NCBI GenBank assembly: GCA_037157565.1
Contig: JAZHRO010000012.1
Span: 2,940,501 to 3,004,500, forward strand
Source: Thalassia testudinum
Lineage: Eukaryota > Streptophyta > Magnoliopsida > Alismatales > Hydrocharitaceae
DNA: 64,000 nt
Direction of reading: 5' to 3'
Shown here: positions 31,882 through 42,247 of the stretch, piece by piece
Numbering within the stretch: position 1 is the first letter of the stretch
Layout: each line of letters begins with the position of its first letter
Notes under the pieces: model-generated
Told to the model about the DNA's origin: nothing
Seen by the model: only the letters and a program-made list of their open reading frames with translations
Databases searched by the model: none
Made by a program: the position numbers and the translations under genes

Positions 31882-33747
31882 ATGCAGCCTAATTACCTAG
31901 CAAGACTACAATATAAAAAACCTGAATATCTGAGATCCATGAAAGATAAAATGATTGAGGATGCCCTTGAAATCTATGAAATCAAATATAAACCCTCAAC
32001 ACCAATAGGAAACATTCAGGTTGATGTTCCAACAACCACAGCTTCCCTCATAAACTGTGCCCAAATTCTATTGACTGAAATTTCAAAAGGATCAACCCGA
32101 GATATGCTCATGACAGGATACATTGAGATGGAAAAATTACACCAATCTGAATACCTTCAATGCTTGACAAATCCTGTACTTTGGGAACAACACCAAGATG
32201 CCCTTATGAAACGGGTAGAAATGATGAAATCAGTAGAACAAATTATCAACCAGAAATACCCGTATATACCAGAAACAGAGGATGAACCATCTTGGAACAG
32301 TATTAAGGAACAATCCAGTTTCACAGATCTCGGGATTGAGGCACAAAGTGGTTGTAAAATCCCAACCCAGATAGAAGACAATGGTGAATTAGGTTGGGAT
32401 ATTGCAGGAGAACACAATGATGAGCCAAACTCAGACCATGAATTGTCAAGCCTAGAAGTTCAAAACTCCTGCAATAATGAGATCAGAACTGAACCTTCTG
32501 AGGGTATAAATTCCGCCCCTTATTTTGATAAGGTGACCCTCGAAGGTTATTCGGACTTAGGTTCTAATAATTCTACCCACATCCTAAGCCTAGAACCTAG
32601 ATCTGAAACTTATTGGGAAGATTATGAGGCCCCTTATGAGAAAGATCAAATTTTTACAGAATATGATTCCGGGCCTCTATTTGATGAATATCCCTCTCCA
32701 ACATCCTCAGGAAATCTGATAAATTTTTCAGAAAACATGCCAATTTATGATACAGAAACTGAGGAGTTGGATGAGCAAGGTTTTAATGGGGTCTATCCTA
32801 CCAGCTTAGAGCTTGAACAGAACATCTTTTTGAGCCCAGAATTGACATATAGGCTAGAACCCAGTCAGGCTGCTGATTCCACATCTGATGATTTTTGCTG
32901 TGATGGAATTCATGATCATGAATCTCATTTTCGCCAACTCTCCGACAATTTCAAATCTGACTATAATTGCGGAGAGATTCCCCTTCCTGAACACGCCAGG
33001 CCTATCTACGACCTCAGTTCACATGACTCTGACTCCGACTCTGAGGTCCTGATTCCCGAGATCACTGATAACACAGACTCATTCCTTTTCGATCCTCAGG
33101 AACCAAAAACAGAAAATGCCAAGAGTGATTACAACCAAGAATCCAATTTTTTTCTCGAATCCGATTCCTTTCATCCTACAGACACTCTTCCGGCATTTGA
33201 TAGTTACCCAGAGGACTCTCTACAGAAAACCACCTATCATCTGTTTCTAGAAGAGCCCTCGTACACAATGGCCACCTCATCCGCACACACAGAACGGATC
33301 AAAACCTCTTGCCAACCTCGACCCGCAACCGGACTCAATTTCTATTCAAATTCACCTCTCACCAAGCCGATTGCATTTCCACATTGGGTTCTGAACATTG
33401 ATCAGACTACATACCACGCCCCATCATTCTCTGATCACCCCTGTAGGGTTTCCGCGTCATTCATTGATTATTCTATGGATCCCTACTCTGACCAGGCTGA
33501 TTCGATTCAGCCAAACCCTGCGTTTACACTTCCACATCCATCTGAGCTTCATAGTATATGGTGGGTTCCACACCTTTTTATCCACATCTATCAACCCACC
33601 AGATTGATTGGGTTTGGGCTGCATCATCAGCCTGTTAATCTGAACAAGCACCTGGTCGGACCAACCAGGCTCTTAATCAAGGTGCTTGTCTTACAAAACT
33701 CTACTGATTTGACCATCCCCTCTCCATCACATTTCCCGCTTGGCTGA
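31882..33747 (+). CDS. Element B long ORF, acidic protein of unknown function (621 aa from the first ATG)
   Basis: I do not recognise this protein. The frame is open from 31660, but the first ATG is at 31882 (MQPNYLARLQYKKPEYL); an earlier start would need a non-AUG codon. The first 130 residues are mixed-charge and probably helical (SMKDKMIEDALEIYEIKYK, MKRVEMMKSVEQI). The rest is very rich in D, E, S, P and Y, with runs such as SSHDSDSDSEVL, and looks disordered. Near the C-terminus is LIGFGLHHQPVN. There is no zinc knuckle, DTG-type protease, RT or integrase motif, no signal peptide and no clear membrane segment. It occupies the gag-pol position between leader and 3' noncoding region. Element E holds a decayed counterpart with similar composition and a GMGLHHKLVH end. 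Keeping 621 codons open inside a non-autonomous element suggests past selection or recent insertion. It could be a Gag replacement, an RNA-binding accessory protein or a captured host fragment. Confidence 0.7.
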   Translation: MQPNYLARLQYKKPEYLRSMKDKMIEDALEIYEIKYKPSTPIGNIQVDVPTTTASLINCAQILLTEISKGSTRDMLMTGYIEMEKLHQSEYLQCLTNPVLWEQHQDALMKRVEMMKSVEQIINQKYPYIPETEDEPSWNSIKEQSSFTDLGIEAQSGCKIPTQIEDNGELGWDIAGEHNDEPNSDHELSSLEVQNSCNNEIRTEPSEGINSAPYFDKVTLEGYSDLGSNNSTHILSLEPRSETYWEDYEAPYEKDQIFTEYDSGPLFDEYPSPTSSGNLINFSENMPIYDTETEELDEQGFNGVYPTSLELEQNIFLSPELTYRLEPSQAADSTSDDFCCDGIHDHESHFRQLSDNFKSDYNCGEIPLPEHARPIYDLSSHDSDSDSEVLIPEITDNTDSFLFDPQEPKTENAKSDYNQESNFFLESDSFHPTDTLPAFDSYPEDSLQKTTYHLFLEEPSYTMATSSAHTERIKTSCQPRPATGLNFYSNSPLTKPIAFPHWVLNIDQTTYHAPSFSDHPCRVSASFIDYSMDPYSDQADSIQPNPAFTLPHPSELHSIWWVPHLFIHIYQPTRLIGFGLHHQPVNLNKHLVGPTRLLIKVLVLQNSTDLTIPSPSHFPLG

Positions 33748-35252
33748 AGGCATCAAATTTAGCGCTTAACGGGAGGCAGCCCGTCATTCTCTTTGAAAAC
33801 CTGAAACTTGTTCTGACACCTTTTTGCACTTAAAGTTCACACTTTGGGACAGCCGATTCCACCTCAGGTGCTTGCATCTGAGATTAGAAATCGTCCGCAA
33901 CAGTCACCCCGACCCATTCACTCATCAAAACAGCTTTCCTAATGTATGAACTTAGTTGAATGAAAACCCCTAGGTTACAATGAGGACATTGCAAATCTTA
34001 GGCATGGGGGGGTATGAAAGTGCAAAACTTGTAAGAAAAGGTTTCAAACAAAAAATTCACATATGCCAAAAACACCATAAAAATTAAAAATTTTTTCGAA
34101 AAAGAATAAAAGGAGAAGGAAATTTTGTGAAGGAGAAGGAGAAGAGAAACAAAATGAAAAAAGGAGCACAAAATTATAAGAAAAGGTGATAGTCATTAGT
34201 AAGGAACTAAGGAATTAACCTAAGTTCTAGACCTCATTCAAGAAAATAACTGAAAAGTGCATAATGAGATTAGTAAGAACGCAAACCTTAGGCATTCTTG
34301 AATAGACTCTTAGTACCCATTAAGATCTAGACACTCCTCAAGAGGTTGAGGAAAATGAAAAGCTAAAGTATTAGGTCTAAGGCTTAGGGAGTATTTGGCC
34401 TCGTTAACTAATTTTTGGTTTACGGGACTCAGTAACCTAAGCACCCTAACCTCACACACAGCCTGGTTCAGTGAGCGTAAAAATCAAAATCACGCAGAAG
34501 CGTCGCAAAATTCTGAAAAAAACACCTAGAATAGGAGCGGCCGATCGACACAAGTTGATTTGGACGAGTTCCCAGCGCGAAGAGGCGGGAAATCCCCTCG
34601 AAGATGCGTAACAAAATATCATCTCCTCGGTGCCTGTCTCTTAGGATATTTACATATCCTACTGGGGGCATGTAAGCACTCTGCTGATTCAGATTCCATG
34701 GATGGCATTATCTCGAAGTGTCAATTGCCAGGGTCTGGATTCGGCCACGGAACACCATGGATGGGATTATCTCGAAATCTCAATAGCCAAGGTTCCGGGG
34801 GTTGTCATGGGCGGTGCTATCTCGAAGCATCGATTGCCAGGAACCTTTGAGGATTGATGATGGGAGCAAGGAATCTGATACAGACCTGTTGAAAAGCCAA
34901 TCCTAGGCTAGAACTAAAAAGAAAAAGAGAGAGAAAACTCTCCAGACAGAAAAATCTTCTACCTCTCTCTCTTACAAAACGCACTGCGAACTGAGCCAGG
35001 GCTAAAATCATTTCAAGCACGGGTGCTTTAACCACAAAGTCCAATAAACCTTAGGTTAGTTCTTGTGGGCCTTAAAAACCTTTACTAAAGACTGAGGCTA
35101 AAGCTAGACAGATTTGGATCTTGATTGGTACTAGAGTACCTTTTAGGCCTATGGTCAGCATTCTAACCTAATCTAAGCTCAAATGAAAAAGCACCTATCT
35201 GAAGCTATTAAGAACTTAATGGTCTAGAACAAGGGTTGAAACCTTAAGTTTG
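33748..35252 (+). other. Element B 3' noncoding region
   Basis: It contains the conserved post-ORF block (33749-33783, with AAATTTAGCGCTTAAC and GGGAGGCAGCCC). An AATGAGGACATTGC plus GGCATGGGGGGG internal polypurine-like tract lies at 33979-34012. Three tandem-like copies of a roughly 40-bp unit lie at 34696-34845. No gene is seen. Confidence 0.8.
34696..34845 (+). repeat. Triplicated 40-bp unit in element B 3' noncoding region
   Basis: Copies at 34696-34733, 34755-34796 and 34805-34845 share CATGG(A/G)(T/C)GG, TATCTCGAA and CAATTGCCAGG-type segments. The position matches the duplicated 60-bp units in C, D and E, although the sequence differs. Confidence 0.75.
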
Positions 35253-35290
35253 TTTTGCTAAGGGACTAGCAAAAGCTAGGCATGGGGGTA
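35253..35290 (+). other. Hairpin and polypurine tract of element B
   Basis: TTTTGCTA-A-GGGA-CTAGCAAAA (35253-35274) is followed by GCTAGGCATGGGGGTA and then the 3' LTR at 35291. It is the same arrangement as in A, C and E, with one extra A in the stem. Confidence 0.85.
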
Positions 35291-38011
35291 TGATGAGAAC
35301 CTCATCATGAGCCATAACTAGCTCATTTTGACCCAATACAAAGGATAAAAGCTCCTACATAACTCAAGGAAAGGCTTAACTCAGAGAATTCTGAGTTTAA
35401 GGAGAAAACAAGTCATAAGGGGTCAAGATGCAATTTTACTAGTATAATCTGCATTCAGGGTAATTCAGGGTCCAAACATAGGTCAAAGCAACTTAATAAG
35501 AATAAAAGTGGGATGAGATGATCTAGCAAGGGCTACAGCAATTCCAAGGAACTAAATGATAATATGTAACCCTAAAACAAACCCACTTCAATTCATGAGG
35601 TTCAAGGCAAAGTAAAAATGGAATAAACCCTCTAAAATTCATAGAAAAATAATCTCTAGGGTTTAGAACCTTCAATTTGACCTTAGGAACCCATCTTGAC
35701 CTACATTGAGAACCATACTCAATTAATAACTTAATTTGGATTTTTGCGTAAATTGATCAGTCAAACAAGGTTTAATCTAGAAATAAAATTCACCATCAGA
35801 TTCTTTAGGTCCTAATTAGTCATGTATAAAAACTTGAGCCTAAGAAGAAACCTTCTTGACCAACTTTACACTTTGGTCCTCATATATTTACTTTTTGGCC
35901 CTCAACTTTTGAACCCTCGCATTTTGGCCCCTAACTCTCCTTCGTTCTTTGCGTTCAGGTCCTCCCTGCAAAACCTGCCAGCACCATGCTCCGGCGACCT
36001 TGCGCGGAGCATGGCGCCGCGCAGGATAAGGGGGAGAGCCTGGCAAGTAAACCGGGGGTGCCCTGCGTCGTCAGCCGTCGCAGGGACACCCCCCTGGTCG
36101 CTGTAACCCACCATACCGGCCGTGCGAACGCACGGACGGTATGGGTTTCCATCTCCGGCATCCTCTGGCGAGGGAGACACGTCGTCTCCCTCCGCCTTCC
36201 TCCCTGATTCGGTCCCTATAAATACCCCCGTCGCTCCACCGTTCTTCCCAGCTCAGATCTGACGGAGAAAACCCCCAACTTTCCTCTCTTCTCACTCCGG
36301 CAGACGCCCACCAGCTCCGACGATTCTTCCTCCTCCTCCTCTTCGCTCTGCCGCAATACCAGCAGCAGAGACTTCTTTCCCTGCTCTTCCCGCGCCATGC
36401 CGCACCCAGCTGGGGCCTCTCCGGCTCTCTGCTCGCCGCCGCCCCTTCCCCCGGGCATCTTCTTCTCCGGCGACAGTCGATACGACTGTCGCCCTGCTCC
36501 GGCCCCTTTCGTCTCCGTAGCTAGGTCAGAACTTCTCCCCATCTCTCCCTCTTTCTTTTCCTCACAGTCTTTTATTTGATTAAACCCTCGACCGCTCCTG
36601 TCCACCGTCACCCCCTTCGTCTCCGGCCACCCTCCGGCGAGCCGCTCCCATCACCCCAGCAACCCACACGGCTCGCCGACCACCGCAGAACTTCCGCCTC
36701 CTCACCCTGATCAACCTCCGCCCTTCCACTTCCCCCACATCACCCTCTGCAACTCCACCGAACAAACCCATCTTCCGACCCACAGTCCGACCTAGGGCAG
36801 CCCTTGCACACCGCCCCACGCCTCGCCACCACCCACACGAGCTTCGCCGCACTCTGGCGAAGCTCCCGGCACCTTCTGATTAGGCCGAGAGGCCGTTTTG
36901 CTGTGAACAGGTCACCCGACCTCCCGCCGCCATTGCCGTGCAGAAGGAGCTGCTTCCGCCTGCAGCTGCAGGCGTGCCACGCCCAGATTCGACTCCCAGG
37001 CCTTGCGAGGCATTTCGACAAAGCATCAGGCTCGCAGCTGGGGCGAAGGCCACGCATGAAGCCGCGATCGCCCGCTGCTTTCTCCGCTGCGGGCGCTCAA
37101 TTAGGGTGGGACATTTAGTCCCACCTCGGAAAACTCTGAAGAGGCGCAGTGGTATAAAGCGAAAAAGTGCTGGAGGCTTACTGCCTCAGCACACGGGGTG
37201 AGGTCCCCTTCACCCGCCCGGTTACCCGGTCTCGTCCGCGCTCACGCCCCGCGGACCTGACCCGACCCGACTTAGACTGACTTGCACTCCTCGCCCACCA
37301 CGCACGCCGGTGGGCCTGGACCCGGGCGCGACCCGTACCCGACTACCCGGCAGCTCTGGGAGAGCTTTCCCAAGAGTGGCTTCTGTGAGAGAGAGAGACG
37401 CGGGGGGAGGGTAGAGTAGGTTTTGTCCTCTAACGTAAACTCTGAAGTGTGCAGGCACAGGTGAAGAAGAAGGACCGCGGAAGAAGAAGAAAGCTAAGGG
37501 AGACACTGTAGCAACAAGCGGTTTAAGTCGTCTGATTGAGAAATCAGACGACGTCCTGAAGGGAAGAGAAGAAGGAAGGAGAGACGACGTCCTGACAGGT
37601 AAAAGAAAAGAAGAAAGAAGCAGATCTGAAGAATAAGGAAGAACAGCAGAAGAAGAAGAACGAAAGAACAAGGAAGAACAACACAGGTGAAGAAGAGGAC
37701 CACAAGGAGATAAACACAAAAGAAGAACAGGAAGAACAAAAGCTAAAGAGGAGAAAGACAAAGAGGAAGAAAAGAAGAAGAACTCAAACTTTCATCTCTC
37801 TCCCTCTCTCTCCCTCTCTTTATTTTTCTTGCAATAGAACATGTATATCTCTAGAATACAACTTGCTCCCTGAGTTCGACCTCGGGAACTCTCTTTTATT
37901 TTTCCGAGTAAAAAAATTTTTATATATTTGAAATGATGGCATTAACTGGCTATACTACAATGCTATAACAATAAGACCCGGTTATCTTGCGAAGCCAGCG
38001 CCTCAATTTCA
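35291..38011 (+). repeat. Element B 3' LTR (2721 bp), uninterrupted reference
   Basis: A complete LTR from TGATGAGAACC to GCGCCTCAATTTCA. It shows the empty site of element A (CACCCCAGCAACCC near 36650-36665). It carries TATAAATA at 36217-36224 and the USE/TATA pair at 37118-37128 and 37153-37158, again 24 bp apart. Followed directly by the CCAGG target copy. Confidence 0.95.
37118..37158 (+). promoter_or_regulatory. snRNA-type USE plus TATA in element B LTR (3' copy)
   Basis: GTCCCACCTCG (37118-37128), 24 bp, then TATAAA (37153-37158). It preserves the USE, the spacing and the TATA of the 5' LTR copy, although one base differs in the spacer (GAAAACTC versus GAAAGCTC). Confidence 0.4.
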
Positions 38012-38016
38012 CCAGG

Positions 38017-39374
38017 TTCCCCCAAAGGAAAGTGTCACCCTCTTTGAGGGCTAACACCGAGCATCGCCCAGCTGGAGGCGTTAAACTCAGCGCTTTCTGG
38101 GAGGCAACCAAGAGGATTTAGACTGATCTGGAAGTTTACGTCACTCAGGTACTATCTTTTTGAACCCTTTTGCATCCATGTATCTGCCAATGAGGATATT
38201 GTCCAACTTAAGCATGGGGGGATGGTAAATTGCATAATCCTGAGCTTAATTAATCAGTCTGAATGAATAAATAAATTAAAAAAAAATTGAATTTAGGAAG
38301 AAAACTTAGGTATTAGAAACTTGTCAATAGTGGGAAATAATACAAAAAGAACTTAAACACTTAGACTTTTCAGGCCTTCAGGCTTAAGCAGCCCTGGTGT
38401 CCGTTAAAATATGGATTTGGTGGCGAATCCTTGCAACCTTAAGCTATTCTAATCCACCTACTAAATAAGGTAATAAGTATACGACTTATCAACTCACCCT
38501 CTAACTCAGGAAAACTTTGAGTCTAAGCATCTGCACACATTTTTGCACAGACTCACTTCACGGAGATTTTGACAGAAATTGGGTAGGTAATGAACTCTCT
38601 AGGGTGGTATGGCTGGCAAGTTGTCGTGGGTAACAGCCCATTGGCAGGTTGTCCAGAACCCAGCCACAGGCCATTTCTTCTTCATTGCCTCTAGGTACAT
38701 TTGAGATTAGGGAAGCCACCTACGAAAAAAAAAAGGAAGAAGAAGAAAAGAAAATAAACCACACTTCACCGCACAAGTATGCCTGGCAAGTGATCGTGGG
38801 TAATAGCCCATTGGTCGGTTGCCCAGAGCCCAGCTTAATAATTGCACAAAAAAGACCAAAACACCTATGGAAGAAGCAGGGAAGTAGTACAAGCCGGGGA
38901 GATATACACTGGAAAAATCCTTGTGTTGACCCCAATTAAAACAAACGTAGGGAGAAAGCTACCAATCGAACAAATACACCTTCAGGAAAAATTTATTTCC
39001 TTTTCCGGTCACCTAGAGGCGTAGAAACTCGAAGTCTGTCTCAATTACCGTTAAGTGAGTCTATCACAACATTCACACGAAGATGCCTAGCACTTATGGT
39101 GTTGACCGAGTTTTGGGTGGGTTGGGTAGCTGTAAAAAGTTACCAACCCACACTGAATTCTGAAAAAATTCTAAAAAAATATATATATACATATACATAT
39201 GCATAGTTATATACAGTAAAGCAAGGATTCGGGCTATTCGTATTTTGGTAGACACCCGGGCGCTGCTTAGTCTTTGTAGATTAAGATCTTCGTATATTTC
39301 CTCTTATTGACAAGTAACGAAGTGTCTAAGCAATTACTTCTTAACTTCTGAAAGGAAATAGAGGCTAGAATAAA
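38017..39374 (+). other. Element C pol tail (38017-38054) and 3' noncoding region
   Basis: The first 38 bases complete the pol frame cut by B, ending in TAA. Then come the conserved post-pol block (38077-38110, with TTAAACTCAGCGC and GGGAGGCAACC), an internal AATGAGGATATTG plus GCATGGGGGG tract (to about 38224), and two copies of a roughly 60-bp unit (38606-38665 and 38776-38834). D has the same order inverted at 42284-43604. No further gene is seen. Confidence 0.85.
38606..38834 (+). repeat. Duplicated 60-bp unit in element C 3' noncoding region
   Basis: The copies at 38606-38665 and 38776-38834 share CTGGCAAG, CGTGGGTAA, AGCCCATTGG and CCAG(A/G)(A/G)CCCAGC. The unit can pair GGCTGG with CCAGCC around an inner TGGG/CCCA hairpin. 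E has the same pair at 56064-56123 and 56281-56340, and D at 42829-42890 and 42996-43056. Confidence 0.8.
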
Positions 39375-39411
39375 CCTTGCTAGGGACTAGCAAGGAGTAA
39401 GCATGGGGGTA
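39375..39411 (+). other. Hairpin and polypurine tract of element C
   Basis: CCTTGCTAG-GGA-CTAGCAAGG (39375-39395) is followed by AGTAAGCATGGGGGTA and then the 3' LTR at 39412. Confidence 0.85.
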
Positions 39412-40820
39412 TGATAACACTGCACAAGGGGGTGATAATTATGTTGAATATGGCCCATCTTAAGAATAAAAGGCACAACATAAGTAGAATGGGAGCATTC
39501 CATGCATCATGTACCAAGATTGCTTATAAATAGCATTAATGGCCATTTGTGTAAGCCTTTGGCAAAACAGGCCTCAGATGAGCAATCGGACTGCACGGAT
39601 GGATTCAGAACGACGAACGGAGTTTGACAGACTCAAGATCGGCCAAATCCGACATCTGGAGCTCCTACAATGGGCCCAAGAAGTTCTAATCGTTGATCTG
39701 GAGATCAACGGCCCATATTGCGCCATGTCAGCCCCCGCTCCACCGCATGCCGCGCCTACATCCAGCCACGATTAGATCTTGGCCGTCGATCTTTGATCGA
39801 ACGGCCGAGACTTGCGCACCTGCCCGTGGTCGCTGCGACAAAGCACGGGCGTGGTGCAACGGTTAGTGCACACGCCCGCACGCACGCGACGCAGGTTCGA
39901 GCCACACGGAGTCGAAATCGAAGATGGAGGACGAACGCGGTGAAATTGGGCCGCCCGATCAGCAGCAGGCAGCCGAGATCTCGCCACGTGGTGCAACCGC
40001 AGCTCACGGGCGCCCACGCGTGCACGCACGCCGGGCGATGATGCCCATGCATATGCGCACCCGAGGCGCGATCCCAGTGCAGCCGAGGAGGGTTCTCAGC
40101 CGTCTGATCTTCGATCGGATGGCTCTCGTTCAACAACCGCGGATCGCACAAGGAGAAGAAATGAGGCGGGCGGCTGACCAATGGCTGGAGAGCTTCTCTG
40201 ATGCTTTTGGAAGTGGTTTTAGCGATGCTCTGGATGTCGCTAAAGCCCCTTCTTCTTTTAGGAAGCCCTTAACCCTATTAAAACCCCCTCCAACCACTCA
40301 TTCAAGGCATTCACTCCCCTTGCAACTACTCCACCCCTCTCATGGCTAGCTTTAGGCTCTCTTGTAATCGCCAGAGACGACGAGCTGCCGACGGAGCCTC
40401 CTCCACCGCAGTGGTTGCCTCGTCTCTCTCCACACACACACTCTCTCTCTCTTTTAAGCTTTCTATTACTTTTGTTGAAGCATGTATTTAATGCTGTAAC
40501 TTATGAACTACAAGTGCATGTTTAATGAAGTTATTTTCTGTTCAATTGTCATTTTAATTTCCGTTTAAGTTGCATGATCAAACAAAGAACTTTCTAACCC
40601 TAAACCCTCTCTCTCTCTATCTCTCTCTCGCTTTTCAAAACAACATCTTTCGCAAGCAAAACTCCGCACTTCCCGTGACAACAAGTGATAAGCAAAAATC
40701 TGATTTCCACACCTTCTTGAGACCGACACTCAAACTCACCTCCGTTTACTTATTTTAAAATCGACGTTGCAAGTGTGACTACAATGACACTTCTTAACAC
40801 ACACGCACAACGACACGTCA
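39412..40820 (+). repeat. Element C 3' LTR (1409 bp)
   Basis: It runs from TGATAACACTGC to ACACGTCA, followed by CCCCT (40821-40825). It includes 30 bp (39412-39441, with CAAGGGGGTGATAA) absent from the 5' LTR. It forms the left arm of a long inverted repeat with D. Confidence 0.93.
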
Positions 40821-40825
40821 CCCCT

Positions 40826-40838
40826 CTCTGTTGGCGCA
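40826..40838. repeat. Element F, 13-bp middle piece between C and D
   Basis: CTCTGTTGGCGCA lies between the right target copy of C and the start of D. Its last five bases (GCGCA) are D's left target copy, against GCGAA on the right (51828-51832), one mismatch. Confidence 0.6.
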
Positions 40839-42247
40839 TGACGTGGTCTTGTGCGTGTGTGTTAAGAGGTGTCGTTATAGATGCACTTGATACGTCGATT
40901 TTAAAAGAAGCAAACAGAGGTGAGTCCGAGTGTCGGTCTCAGGGAGGCGTAGAAATTGGGTTTTGTTTATCACTTGTTGTCATGAGAAAGGCGGAGTTTT
41001 GCTTGCGAAAGAGACGGTTTTGAAAAGAGAGAGCGAGAGAGAGAGAGTTTAGGGTTAGAAAGCTCTTGGTTTTGATCATGCACTTTGAACAGAAATTAAA
41101 ATGGCGATTGAATGGAAAATAATTTCATTAAACATGCATTCATAGTTCATAGTTTACAACATTAAATACATGCTTCAACAAAAGTAAATGAAAGCTTAAA
41201 AGAGAGAGAGAGAGATAGAGAGAGAGTGGAGAGCGACGAGGCAGCCACGGCGGTGGAGGAGGCTCCGTCGGCAGCTCGTCGTCTCCGGCGATTACAAAAG
41301 TGCCTAAAGCTAGCTAAGAGAGGAGTGGAGTGGTTGCAAGGGGGAGAGTATGCATTTAATGGTGGTAGAAGGGGGCTTAAATAGAGTTAAGGGCTTCCCA
41401 AAAGAAGAATGGGCTTTAGCGACATCCAGAGCGTCGCTAAAACTGCTTCCAAAAGCGTCGGTGAAGCCCGCCTGTCGCCGGTCAGCTGCCCGCCCCGGTC
41501 TTCTTCTTCGCGCGATCCGTGGCCGCTGAACGAGAGCTGTCCGATCGAAGATCGGACGGCTGAGAGCCATCTGCGCCCACACTGTGATCGCTCCTCGGGC
41601 GCGCGTGTGCGCGCGCATTTCCGCTGGGCGTGCACACGTGCGTGGGCGCTCGGGAGCTATCGTCGCACCGCGTGGCGAGATCCTGGCCGCCAGCTACTGA
41701 TCGGGCGGCCCAATTTTTTCCGCGCCCTTGGCTCACCTTCAATTTCTGGTCCGCGCGGCTCGAACATGCGTCGCGGCGATGCGGGCGTGCGTGCTAACCG
41801 CTGCGCCATGCCAGCGCTTTGTAGCGGCAACCGCGAGCGGGCGCACGGATCTCGACCGTTCGATCGAAGATCGACGGTCGAGATTTATCCTTGGCCGGCT
41901 GAAGGCGTGCGTGCGGTGGGGGCGGGCTGACGTGGCGCAATCTAGGCCGTTGATCTCCAGATCAACGGTCAGAATTTCTTGGGCCCATTGTGGGAGCTCC
42001 GGATGTCGGATTTGGCTGATCTTGAGTCCGTTGGACTCCGTTCGTCATTCTAAATCCATCAGTGTGGTCCGATTGCTCATCTGAGGCCTGCTTTGACAAA
42101 TGCTTTGCACAAATGGCCATTAATACAGTTTGTAAGCAACCTTGGTACTTGATGCATGCAATGCTCCTATTCTACTTATGTTGTGCCTTTTATTCTAAAG
42201 ATGGGCCATATTCAACCTAATTACTACCCCCTTGTGTGGTGTTATCA
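40839..42247 (-). repeat. Element D 3' LTR (1409 bp)
   Basis: The inverted match to 39412-40820 has the same length. Its minus-strand start TGATAAC is at 42247 and its end ...GACCACGTCA at 40839. It contains the tRNA-like module (A box complement 41798-41808, B box complement 41760-41765). It also contains GATC-centred dyads, including CCGTTGATCT/AGATCAACGG at 41947-41968. Confidence 0.93.

Larger units (their letters stand above)
14272..38011 (+). mobile_element. Element B: non-autonomous Athila-like LTR retrotransposon with a long unknown ORF
   Basis: B has a 5' LTR (14272-15640 plus 29427-30777), primer site (30781-30798), leader, one long ORF, a 3' noncoding region, a polypurine tract and a 3' LTR (35291-38011). 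CCAGG flanks it at 14267-14271 and 38012-38016, a perfect 5-bp duplication inside element C's pol. D carries the uninterrupted sequence at the matching place (about 43640). Without A it is about 9.95 kb. The two LTRs are about 2720 and 2721 bp and similar throughout the stretches I compared. There is no gag, RT or integrase. Confidence 0.94.
6105..40820 (+). mobile_element. Element C: decayed Athila-type Ty3/gypsy retrotransposon, interrupted by B
   Basis: C has a 5' LTR (6105-7487), primer site (7493-7510), gag and pol pseudogenes (8621-14271 plus 38017-38054), a 3' noncoding region, a polypurine tract (to 39411) and a 3' LTR (39412-40820). CCCCT flanks both ends (6100-6104, 40821-40825). 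Element B occupies 14272-38011. Without B it is about 10.97 kb, almost the same length as its relative D (10.99 kb). D runs uninterrupted where B sits in C and so serves as the empty-site reference. Confidence 0.93.
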
